From: an uncultured Collinsella sp.
Lineage (GTDB): Bacteria; Actinomycetota; Coriobacteriia; Coriobacteriales; Coriobacteriaceae
Length of the DNA stretch: 64,000 nt
Reading direction: 5' to 3'
Assembly: GCA_934654585.1 (NCBI GenBank)
Contig: CAKUGF010000003.1
Span: forward strand, 1-64,000
A program made the position numbers and the translations under genes. Positions within the stretch are counted from its first letter, which is position 1. Each line of letters opens with the position of its first letter. Positions 1 through 7,613 of the stretch are shown here, piece by piece. Under the pieces are notes generated by a model. It was not told the DNA's origin. It made no database searches and saw nothing but the letters and a program-made list of their open reading frames with translations.

Positions 1-600
1 TCGACCGCCTGCCGCTATCTCGAATCTCGTGGTGCCATGCTTATCGATCTGGATGAGCTTGCCAAATCGCTGTATGTGCCGGGTTCCGAGGTCGTCAATG
101 CCCTTGCGGAGGAGTTTGGCTGGGATATTCTGGATGAGGAGGGTGGCATTCGTCGCAACGTCCTCGCAGCTCGAGCTTTCGTCTCTCCCGATACGGTTGC
201 ACGACTCAATGGTATTGTTCATCCGGTTCTTATCGAACAGCTTTCGATGAGGATTCTCGATCCGGTTTGTTGCACGGTCTCGTCTCCCCGTTATCCCTTT
301 GCGGTTGTCGAGGTTTCTGCTCCGGCTGGTTTTGAGGATTCGTTTGGCCTTGCCGATGAAATAGTGGTCATTAGTGCGCCCTTGGAAGTTCGTCGTCAGC
401 GTGCTATTCATCGTGGTATGGAGCCCTCTGATTTTGACGCGCGCTCTGCATGTCAGCCCGATGAGGCTTCGCTTTGCAATCTCGCTACGACGGTAATCGA
501 TAATGGAGCAGGTGATAGCTCGCTCTTCAACCAGTTAGACGCATGGCTTGCACACCATGACTTTGGGAATTCAGCGGAGAAGGAGGAGGCCGATGTCTAG
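1..600 (+). CDS. coaE: Dephospho-CoA kinase, 5'-truncated by the window
   Basis: This enzyme phosphorylates the 3'-hydroxyl of dephospho-CoA, the last step of coenzyme A synthesis in the cytosol. The frame is open from base 1. The first residues, STACRYLESRGA, are what normally follows the P-loop GxGxGK of CoaE, so roughly the first 15 codons lie upstream of the window. The LIDLDELAKSLY segment corresponds to the acceptor-binding Asp region, HPVLIEQL follows, and VEVSAPAGFEDSFGLAD matches the family's VxVxxPLLFE block. The C-terminal part (RRQRAIHRGM) is the lid region. The ATG at 37 is internal and not the real start. The stop codon overlaps the start of the next gene by 8 bases, so the two genes are translationally coupled. 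Confidence 0.9.
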   Translation, partial: STACRYLESRGAMLIDLDELAKSLYVPGSEVVNALAEEFGWDILDEEGGIRRNVLAARAFVSPDTVARLNGIVHPVLIEQLSMRILDPVCCTVSSPRYPFAVVEVSAPAGFEDSFGLADEIVVISAPLEVRRQRAIHRGMEPSDFDARSACQPDEASLCNLATTVIDNGAGDSSLFNQLDAWLAHHDFGNSAEKEEADV

Positions 601-1174
601 AACGCATTTCTTTAGCTGGTATCGCCTCGTGCCGCTGGCCGTCGTTTTCGTTTTTGGTCTTATTTCGCTCGTGTACTCGTATGCGCCTGCTGCCTTCTTT
701 AAGCCGTTGTATCCGATTGACTACGAGGCATACGTAAAACAATCGAGCATTTCGCACAATCTGGATCCGTATCTGGTATGTGCGGTCATTAAATCGGAAT
801 CGAATTGGGATCCCGAGGCCGAGTCGAATCAGGGTGCTCAGGGATTGATGCAGCTGATGCCCGAGACGGCCCAGGATATGATCGCTAAGGGTCTTGTCGA
901 TGGCAACGAGTATTCGGCTGATAACCTTAACGATCCGGCTACGAACATCGAGTTTGGCTGTGCGTATCTCTCGTATCTTCTAACCTATTTTAATGGGTCG
1001 ACCGACAGTGCCATTGCCGCCTATAACGCCGGCATGGGCAATGTCGACGGATGGGCGCAGCAGAGCACGTCGTTGCATAATGCGATCACCTTCCCCGAGA
1101 CGCAGGCGTATCTGATTCGCGTCAATAACGCCTGGGTCCGCTACAAGACCCTCTATCCCGATCAGTTCGTATAG
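593..1174 (+). CDS. Membrane-anchored soluble lytic transglycosylase-like protein
   Basis: This 193-residue protein has a short cytosolic N-terminus, one membrane segment or uncleaved signal (about residues 12-32), and an extracytoplasmic SLT/GoosenEgg-type lysozyme fold. The catalytic Glu is in KSESNW, followed by the diagnostic GLMQLMP and AYNAG motifs. Such enzymes cleave the MurNAc-GlcNAc bond of peptidoglycan, forming 1,6-anhydroMurNAc. I chose the ATG at 593, which overlaps the coaE stop, because AGAAGGAGGAGG sits just upstream; a longer frame from 548 lacks such a site. Pairing with coaE and uvrB is common in Gram-positive actinobacterial genomes, but its specific cell-wall role cannot be read from the sequence. 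Confidence 0.9.
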   Translation: MSRTHFFSWYRLVPLAVVFVFGLISLVYSYAPAAFFKPLYPIDYEAYVKQSSISHNLDPYLVCAVIKSESNWDPEAESNQGAQGLMQLMPETAQDMIAKGLVDGNEYSADNLNDPATNIEFGCAYLSYLLTYFNGSTDSAIAAYNAGMGNVDGWAQQSTSLHNAITFPETQAYLIRVNNAWVRYKTLYPDQFV

Positions 1175-1225
1175 GACTATGCCTGCCGCCTGCGTATACT
1201 GCAGATATATGAGTTAGGAGTATCC

Positions 1226-3466
1226 ATGGCGGAATTTGAAGTAGAGCGTGTTGGCGGAGAACTCAAGCGCTTTGGCGTTGAGGGCTCTGAGGTGCCATTT
1301 AAGGTCGTATCTCCTTATGAGCCTGCGGGTTCTCAGCCTAAGGCCATTGAGTCGCTTGTACAGGGCGTGAGGGACGGAGACCGCTATCAGGTTTTGCTGG
1401 GTGTGACTGGTTCGGGCAAGACCTTCACGATGGCCAAGACCATTGAGGCTCTGGGGAAGCCGACGCTGGTCATGGCTCCCAATAAAACACTTGCCGCTCA
1501 GCTTGCGAGCGAGCTTAAGGAGTTCTTTCCCAACAACGCCGTGGTCTACTTTGTGTCGTACTACGACTACTATCAGCCCGAGGCGTATGTGCCGCAAAGC
1601 GATACATATATCGAGAAGGACTCCTCGATTAACGAAGAGGTCGAGATGCTGCGCCATCAGGCCACCGCATCGCTGCTTTCTCGACGCGATGTGATCGTTG
1701 TCGCATCGGTCTCGTGTATCTATGGCATTGGCTCTCCCGAGGACTACGCTGGTTTGGCACCGAACGTCGACAAGAAGGTGCCGCTCGAGCGCGATGACTT
1801 TATCCATGCGCTTATCGATATCCAGTACGATCGCAATGACTATGATCTGGCGCGCGGGACTTTCCGCGTGCGCGGCGATGTCGTCGACGTGTACCCGCCC
1901 TATGCCGAGCATCCGTTGCGATTTGAGTTCTTTGGCGACGAGGTCGAGCTGATTGCCGAGATCGACGAGGTCACCGGCGAGATGCTGCGTGAGTACGAGG
2001 CCATTCCCGTGTGGCCGGCGTCGCACTACGTGACTGAGAAGCCTAAGGTCAAGGCGGCCCTGAAATCAATCAGCGAAGAGTGCGAGAAGCGCGTGGCAGA
2101 GCTCAAGGCAACCGATAAGTTGCTCGAGGCGCAGCGTCTGCAGCAGCGCACCGACTATGATCTCGAGATGCTCGAGACCATGGGCTTTTGCAACGGCATC
2201 GAGAACTACTCGCGTCATCTGGATGGACGCAAGCCGGGCGAGCCGCCATTTACCCTGATCGATTATTTTCCCAAGGACATGCTCTGCATCATCGACGAGA
2301 GCCATGTGACGGTGCCGCAGATCCGCGGCATGCACGAAGGTGACCGCTCGCGTAAGGTAACGCTGGTTGAACACGGTTTCCGCCTGCCCTCTGCGCTCGA
2401 TAACCGACCGCTTCGTTTCGATGAGTTTGAGGCAAGGATTCCCCAGTTCATCTACGTTTCGGCCACGCCGGGCGACTATGAGCTGCGCGTTAGTCAAAAC
2501 GACGTTGAGCAGATTATTCGTCCGACCGGTCTGCTCGACCCCGAGATCGATGTGCGTCCGGTTCGCGGACAGATTGACGACCTCGAGGACGAGATTCGCG
2601 AGCGCGTGGCCCGTAAGGAGCGCGTACTGGTGACCACGCTCACCAAGCGCATGGCCGAGGACCTGACCGACCATCTGCTCGACGCCGGCATTAAGGTTAA
2701 TTACATGCACTCCGATACAGCGACGATGGACCGTGTCGAGATCTTGCGTACGCTGCGCGAGGGAAAGATCGATGTTCTCGTTGGCATCAACCTGCTCCGC
2801 GAGGGTCTGGACCTTCCCGAGGTCTCGCTGGTGGCAATTCTCGATGCCGATAAGGAAGGCTTCTTGCGCAACCGCCGTTCGCTGATTCAGACGATTGGCC
2901 GCGCGGCACGTAATGCCGACGGCGAAGTCATTATGTATGCAGACGTCGTGACCGATTCGATGAAAGAGGCCATCGAGGAGACGCAGCGCCGTCGCGAGAT
3001 TCAGATGGCATATAACGAAGAACATGGCATTGTGCCCAAGACGGTCCGCAAGGCCATTAACGACATTTCGAGCTTTATTGCCGAGGCAGAGAAGACCGTG
3101 GGCTCCAAGGGGCGCTCGAAAGGCGATTCGCTGGGACACGGTGCGTTCTATACACCCGATGAAAATGGTGAGGGTGCCGTGCCGGAGACGGTGGTGCCCG
3201 AGCAGACGCTTGCCGAGCAGCTGGAAGGGCTGCCGCATGACGAGCTCGTGCGAATCGTCGAGACCATGGAGGAGGACATGCGCAATGCCTCTGCTGCCAT
3301 GGACTTTGAGGAAGCGGCCCGTCTGCGAGATGCCGTCGTTCAGATTCGGGCGATGCTTGAGGGTGCGTCCGAGGACGAAACGATTGAGCGCCTGCGGTCG
3401 CAGGCTCGCAAAGGCTCAACTTTTGCCGCGGGTAGAAAGCGCCAGGGTGCACGGTTCAAGAAATAG
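1226..3466 (+). CDS. uvrB: UvrABC system protein B (excinuclease helicase subunit)
   Basis: UvrB is the damage-verifying helicase of nucleotide excision repair. The UvrA dimer loads it onto DNA and it recruits UvrC. The 746-residue product has Walker A GVTGSGKT at residues 59-66, the DNA-clamping beta-hairpin ([12 protein letters not shown]), DEAD-like IIDESH, and helicase motifs V and VI ([21 protein letters not shown]). It ends with a UVR domain ([12 protein letters not shown]) that docks UvrC. It is about 70 residues longer than E. coli UvrB because of a linker before the UVR domain. A possible -10 box, TATACT, lies at 1195-1200, and GTTAGGAG precedes the ATG. uvrA and uvrC lie 4 and 10 kb downstream on the same strand. 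Confidence 0.98.
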   Translation: MAEFEVERVGGELKRFGVEGSEVPFKVVSPYEPAGSQPKAIESLVQGVRDGDRYQVLLGVTGSGKTFTMAKTIEALGKPTLVMAPNKTLAAQLASELKEFFPNNAVVYFVSYYDYYQPEAYVPQSDTYIEKDSSINEEVEMLRHQATASLLSRRDVIVVASVSCIYGIGSPEDYAGLAPNVDKKVPLERDDFIHALIDIQYDRNDYDLARGTFRVRGDVVDVYPPYAEHPLRFEFFGDEVELIAEIDEVTGEMLREYEAIPVWPASHYVTEKPKVKAALKSISEECEKRVAELKATDKLLEAQRLQQRTDYDLEMLETMGFCNGIENYSRHLDGRKPGEPPFTLIDYFPKDMLCIIDESHVTVPQIRGMHEGDRSRKVTLVEHGFRLPSALDNRPLRFDEFEARIPQFIYVSATPGDYELRVSQNDVEQIIRPTGLLDPEIDVRPVRGQIDDLEDEIRERVARKERVLVTTLTKRMAEDLTDHLLDAGIKVNYMHSDTATMDRVEILRTLREGKIDVLVGINLLREGLDLPEVSLVAILDADKEGFLRNRRSLIQTIGRAARNADGEVIMYADVVTDSMKEAIEETQRRREIQMAYNEEHGIVPKTVRKAINDISSFIAEAEKTVGSKGRSKGDSLGHGAFYTPDENGEGAVPETVVPEQTLAEQLEGLPHDELVRIVETMEEDMRNASAAMDFEEAARLRDAVVQIRAMLEGASEDETIERLRSQARKGSTFAAGRKRQGARFKK

Positions 3467-3470
3467 CGAA

Positions 3471-3512
3471 CGGGCCCCGAGTTCCTTGTGGAGCTCGGGG
3501 CCCGTCTCTTTT
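3471..3512 (+). terminator. Intrinsic terminator after uvrB
   Basis: An 11-bp perfect stem (CGGGCCCCGAG with its complement) has a 12-base loop and is followed by TCTCTTTT. It lies five bases after the uvrB stop and before the convergent FAD-dehydrogenase gene. Confidence 0.9.
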
Positions 3513-3531
3513 ATGCGCGGGAATTCGTGCG

Positions 3532-5172
3532 TTAGAGATCTGCAATCAAGGCTTCGGCACAACGGATGCCATCGGTGGCGGCGCTCATGATGCCGCCGGC
3601 ATATCCGGCACCCTCGCCGCAAGGGTAAAGGCCCGGGGTCGACACGGCGTGGCATGCTCGATCGCGGGTGACGGTGACAGGCGAGCTCGAACGCGTCTCT
3701 ACGCCAGTGAGGACCGCATCGGGGCGGTCATAGCCACGCAGCTTCTTACCGAGCAGGGGGATTCCCAAACGGAGCGATTCAACGATATGCTGCGGGAGGG
3801 CTTCGTCGATTGCCGTCCAGGTTACGCCAAGTGGATAGGTGGGCTTCACCTTTCCAGGTACCGTGCTAGCACGTCTCGCAAGGAAATCTCCGACGAGCTG
3901 TGCCGGCGCGTTCCAGTTGGAGCCGCCCAGGCGATAGGCGGCTCGCTCGCAGGTGCGCTGGAGCTCAATGCCTGCAAGCGGATCATCGCCGGGAAGGTCG
4001 TCGGGCGTGACGTTAACGAGTAGGGCGGCATTCGCGTTGCGACCATCGCGGGCATTGAGACTGGCGCCGTTGACGCACAGATGGCCCTGCTCGGAAGAAG
4101 CCGCGACAACCTGTCCGCCAGGGCACATGCAAAATGAGAACACGCTGCGGTCGTTGGGAAGATGGGCGACAAGCTTGTAGGGGGCTGCCCCGAGTGCCGG
4201 GTGTCCCGCCGAAGAGCCATATTGCGCACGGTCGATGTCGTGTTGCGGATGCTCGATGCGTACGCCCATGGCAAAGGTCTTTTGCGCGAGGGCGACGTTA
4301 TGTTTCTTGAGAAGCTCAAACACGTCGCGAGCGGAATGTCCGCAGGCGAGAATGAGGTGCTTTGTGGCGATTGTCTCGCACGTGGTGTCTTGGGGCGATT
4401 GAACATCGATGCCAGTGATGGCGCCGGACTCATCGGCGCGAATGTCGATGAGTTTTGTGCGATAACGGACGGTTCCGCCGAGCTGCTCGATGCGCTGGGA
4501 GATGTTGGTGACGACGGTGGGGAGGATGTCGGAGCCGATGTGCGGCTTGGCATCCCACAGGATATCGCGGGGCGCGCCCGCTTCGACGAAGGTCTCGAGA
4601 ATCAGGCGATGGGCAGGGTTCTTGGTTCCTGTATTGAGCTTGCCGTCCGAGAACGTTCCCGCGCCGCCCAGGCCAAATTGGATATTGCTCTCGGGGTCGA
4701 GGATGCGCTCCTTTAGAAAGAGATCGATCGTCTGCGAGCGTCGAAGCGCTGGGTCGCCACGCTCGATAAGCAGAGGCTTAAGGCCCGCTTCGGCAAGGGT
4801 AAGGGCGGCAAAGAGGCCGGCACAACCGGCGCCGACAACGACGGAGCGATCCTTGGGTGCGTTGGGGACGGGGGAGGGGAATGAAGGTGCCTCGCCGTCT
4901 ACTATGCGGATGCGCGAGCGGTCTCGCTCGGCAACGCTATCGACTGCTTCCTGCTCAAGGCGGGGGCTTGTCAGCTCAACTCGAAAACTCAAAATAAAAT
5001 GGACGTCCCGCTTTTTACGGGCGTCGATAGACTTGCGATGGAACTCGATGGCCTTAATCTGGGAATCCTCGCATCGCAGGGCTCGTTTGACGGCGCGTCT
5101 GCCAATAGCAAGGCAGGCAATTTCGTCGCCGGCCTCGTCGAGTGACGCGTGGACTTGGGTGATTTCGATCAT
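3532..5172 (-). CDS. NAD(P)/FAD-dependent dehydrogenase, COG2509-type
   Basis: This is a 546-residue flavoprotein. After about 90 N-terminal residues, VVVGAGCAGLFAALTLAEAG forms the dinucleotide-binding Rossmann motif, followed by LLIERG, the Glu that binds the adenosine ribose. Near the C-terminus, TPGLYPCGEGAGYAGGI is the second FAD-contact motif seen in uncharacterised FAD-dependent dehydrogenases. The substrate is unknown. I chose the ATG at 5172 (MIEITQ) because AAAGGAG stands upstream; an in-frame extension to 5361 is low-complexity and overlaps a hairpin-rich intergenic segment. It is the third gene of a minus-strand set with a BaiN-like flavoprotein and Mrp. Confidence 0.85.
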   Translation of the reverse strand: MIEITQVHASLDEAGDEIACLAIGRRAVKRALRCEDSQIKAIEFHRKSIDARKKRDVHFILSFRVELTSPRLEQEAVDSVAERDRSRIRIVDGEAPSFPSPVPNAPKDRSVVVGAGCAGLFAALTLAEAGLKPLLIERGDPALRRSQTIDLFLKERILDPESNIQFGLGGAGTFSDGKLNTGTKNPAHRLILETFVEAGAPRDILWDAKPHIGSDILPTVVTNISQRIEQLGGTVRYRTKLIDIRADESGAITGIDVQSPQDTTCETIATKHLILACGHSARDVFELLKKHNVALAQKTFAMGVRIEHPQHDIDRAQYGSSAGHPALGAAPYKLVAHLPNDRSVFSFCMCPGGQVVAASSEQGHLCVNGASLNARDGRNANAALLVNVTPDDLPGDDPLAGIELQRTCERAAYRLGGSNWNAPAQLVGDFLARRASTVPGKVKPTYPLGVTWTAIDEALPQHIVESLRLGIPLLGKKLRGYDRPDAVLTGVETRSSSPVTVTRDRACHAVSTPGLYPCGEGAGYAGGIMSAATDGIRCAEALIADL

Positions 5173-5251
5173 CGAGGTCTCCTTTGATGCAAGAAAGAGG
5201 CCGCCCGGTGTCCCAGACGGCCCGAATGCGTTTTGATTATAGACTGCGCGG

Positions 5252-6523
5252 CTACAGGCTGCTTGCAGCGCGAATGCCCGAAATCCATGCCCACGCAAGG
5301 TTGAAGCCGCCGCAATCGGCGTCGATATCGAGCGCTTCGCCGCAGATGGAAAGCGGGGCATCGGCCGCGTTGTTCACGCAAAGGCTGGGAGTTGAGAGAC
5401 TCTCGATGGGCACACCGCCGCGCGTGACCTGAGCCGAACGCTCCTCCGCCGTTCCCTCGACGAGAAGCTTAAAGTGTTTGAGGATCGAGACCAGATGGAT
5501 GACATCGTGCGACCCAGGATGGCACTGTTCGAATGCGGCGCAGACAACGCGGGATAGTTGCGGGGCGAGCATGCCATCGAGCCAGCGTGGGTCGCGTGGC
5601 GAAAAATCGCCGAGCAGCCCAAGGCGTTGCTTGAGCGTATCGAATAGTTCATCTTTGGACAGGTCGGGGAAGAAATCGAGCAAAATGGTGTCGCCGTGCT
5701 GGACGCGACGGGAGAGGTTGAAGGCGGCGACGCCCGAGATGCCAAAGGTTCGGAAGAGCACTTCGCCGTCTTCGCGCCAGAGCTCCTCGTGATTGCGGGT
5801 GAGCATCAAACGGGCGCGGACGCGCAGGCCATCCAGTGTCTTGAGCGCCGTCTGGTCGCCAACGACTGATGCCGATACGGGACAGAGGACGGGGCACTGC
5901 AACGTGAGAGGAAGATCGAATATCTCCGCGATGTCGGAAGGGCTGCCGCCCGTGGCGATAATTACAGCCTTTGCTTGCAGCGTCTCGTTCTTGCGAGGCG
6001 TATCGGCGAGTGCCTTCCGAAGTGAACGGACCTCCGTTTTCCGGTCGTCGCGCTTTTTTGCCTTGAGTGCCCGCGCGGGACGATCTATCTGGAGCGCCCA
6101 ACCCTTGGGGGAGTTGGACGCCGAGATGACATTTGCCCCGCAAATCAAGGTGATACCCAGGCGATTGCAAGCGTTGAGAAGCGCATTGCGAACCGATTCG
6201 GCACGAAGGGAGCGCGGATACAGCCGGCCCTCCTCGGAGGTCGTCATGATGCCCAGCGCGGAGAAGAAACTGTCGAGCTTTTGCTCGGGCTGGGCGCCCA
6301 TGACGGACTCAACAAACGCGGGATGGTTGTACCGCTGGAAATCAATTGATTTGTTCGAAAGGTTGCAGCGGCCGTTTCCGGTCGCAAGTATCTTAAGACC
6401 GCAGGCAACATCGCGCTCAACGATGCAGGCGCTTTTGCCTGCGCGTGCGGCCGTAATGGCGGCGGCGAGACCCGAGGCCCCGCCGCCGATTACCAAGACG
6501 TCATAGGAGGCGTTTGCGTTCAC
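5252..6523 (-). CDS. BaiN/RdsA-family NAD(P)/FAD-dependent oxidoreductase (HI0933-like)
   Basis: This 423-residue flavoprotein has an N-terminal VLVIGGGASGLAAAITAARAG Rossmann motif, ATGNGRCNLSN (diagnostic for the HI0933/BaiN family), and a C-terminal GEALDIDADCGGFNLAWAW FAD motif. Characterised relatives reduce steroid or bile-acid enoyl intermediates in gut anaerobes, but family membership does not prove that substrate here. A lysine/arginine-rich insertion near residues 150-180 is more variable than in relatives. Its ATG directly abuts the mrp stop codon (6524), so the two are almost certainly co-transcribed. Confidence 0.85.
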   Translation of the reverse strand: MNANASYDVLVIGGGASGLAAAITAARAGKSACIVERDVACGLKILATGNGRCNLSNKSIDFQRYNHPAFVESVMGAQPEQKLDSFFSALGIMTTSEEGRLYPRSLRAESVRNALLNACNRLGITLICGANVISASNSPKGWALQIDRPARALKAKKRDDRKTEVRSLRKALADTPRKNETLQAKAVIIATGGSPSDIAEIFDLPLTLQCPVLCPVSASVVGDQTALKTLDGLRVRARLMLTRNHEELWREDGEVLFRTFGISGVAAFNLSRRVQHGDTILLDFFPDLSKDELFDTLKQRLGLLGDFSPRDPRWLDGMLAPQLSRVVCAAFEQCHPGSHDVIHLVSILKHFKLLVEGTAEERSAQVTRGGVPIESLSTPSLCVNNAADAPLSICGEALDIDADCGGFNLAWAWISGIRAASSL

Positions 6524-7354
6524 TTAGGCCTCGTCGGTCTCGTGCGGGGCGATGGCCTCGACGGCAGAGACGGCCTGGGGCAGCATGCCGTCGGGCAGCG
6601 CGGTCTCAACCTCGCCCTTATCGCAAGCCTCGGCGAGAGCCGGATTGATGGGAAGCTGCCCGAGGATCTCGAGGTTGTAGCGCTCGGCGACCTCGGGGAG
6701 CTTGCTCTTGCCAAAGACCTCGATCTTCTTGCCGCAATCGGGGCACTCGATATAGCTCATGTTCTCGACGATGCCCAGAATGGGGACATTCATCTTCTCG
6801 GCCATGTTGACCGCCTTGGCGACGATCATCGAGACCAGATCCTGCGGGCTTGTGACGATGACGATGCCATCGACGGGCAGCGACTGGAAGACGGTGAGGG
6901 CGACGTCGCCCGTTCCCGGGGGCATGTCGACCAGCAGATAGTCGATGGGACCCCAGGAGGTCTCGCTCCAGAACTGCCTGATGGCACCCGCGATAACCGG
7001 ACCGCGCCAGAGGACGGGGTCGGTTTCGTTTTGGAGCAGCAGGTTGGAACTCATGACCTTAACGCCGTGCTCAGAGATTTCGGGCAGCATAAGATTGCCG
7101 AGAGCGTGGACATGGCGTCCGCTCATGCCGAACATCTTGGGGATAGAGGGACCGGTAATATCGGCATCGAGGACGCCGACCTTATGGCCGTGACGGGCAA
7201 GTTCGGTGGCGATGGCGCCGGTGACGAATGACTTGCCGACGCCGCCCTTGCCGGAAAGCACGGCGATGACGCGCTTGACCTCGGACAGCGTGTTTTCTTC
7301 AAATTCCTGCGGTGCGGTTTGTCCGCCGGCGGCCTGTGCGTGCTCGCAACCCAT
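6524..7354 (-). CDS. mrp: Mrp/NBP35-family P-loop ATPase, Fe-S cluster carrier (ApbC)
   Basis: This 276-residue protein has the deviant Walker A motif GKGGVGKS near residue 33 and VLDADITGPSIPKMFG, followed by VDMPPGTGD. A CPDC pair in YIECPDCGKKIEVFG can coordinate the bridging [4Fe-4S] cluster at the homodimer interface. Relatives transfer Fe-S clusters to apo-proteins in the cytosol. The start at 7354 (MGCEHAQ) is supported by AAAGGAGTC; an upstream TTG at 7450 is in frame but has no ribosome-binding site. It is the first gene of the minus-strand operon and is divergent from uvrA. Confidence 0.93.
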   Translation of the reverse strand: MGCEHAQAAGGQTAPQEFEENTLSEVKRVIAVLSGKGGVGKSFVTGAIATELARHGHKVGVLDADITGPSIPKMFGMSGRHVHALGNLMLPEISEHGVKVMSSNLLLQNETDPVLWRGPVIAGAIRQFWSETSWGPIDYLLVDMPPGTGDVALTVFQSLPVDGIVIVTSPQDLVSMIVAKAVNMAEKMNVPILGIVENMSYIECPDCGKKIEVFGKSKLPEVAERYNLEILGQLPINPALAEACDKGEVETALPDGMLPQAVSAVEAIAPHETDEA

Positions 7355-7613
7355 GTTTGACTCCTTTGTATATGTTGGGGCCGGAGCCCCGCGATGTGAC
7401 ACGAGCGTCATTGTACCCTCGTTTGCGAGCGGGAACCATTCATGGCGCAACGCGCGCGGGGATTGCGTGTGGGAGGGCCGGCCGGGTCCTGTGACTTACC
7501 CGAGCCGACTCAGCAAAAGGTCTGCGAATCTTGTATTACGAACATCTGTGCGCGTCGAGTGCGCTAAACTCATCGACAGTGTGATTTGAAGTTATAGGAG
7601 GCAAGGAGCTTCC
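7355..7613. other. Divergent mrp/uvrA intergenic region
   Basis: This 259-bp region separates the divergent mrp operon and uvrA and should hold both promoters. A LexA-like site is annotated separately at 7539-7552. A plausible uvrA -10 (TAAACT, about 7564) lies just downstream of it. I see no open frame with a supported start. Confidence 0.6.
7539..7552 (+). promoter_or_regulatory. Candidate LexA/SOS box upstream of uvrA
   Basis: CGAACATCTGTGCG matches the Gram-positive LexA consensus CGAAC-N4-GTTCG at 9 of 10 fixed positions. It lies about 12 bp upstream of a possible uvrA -10 box, where a repressor would block RNA polymerase. No comparable site was seen before uvrB or uvrC. Confidence 0.5.
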
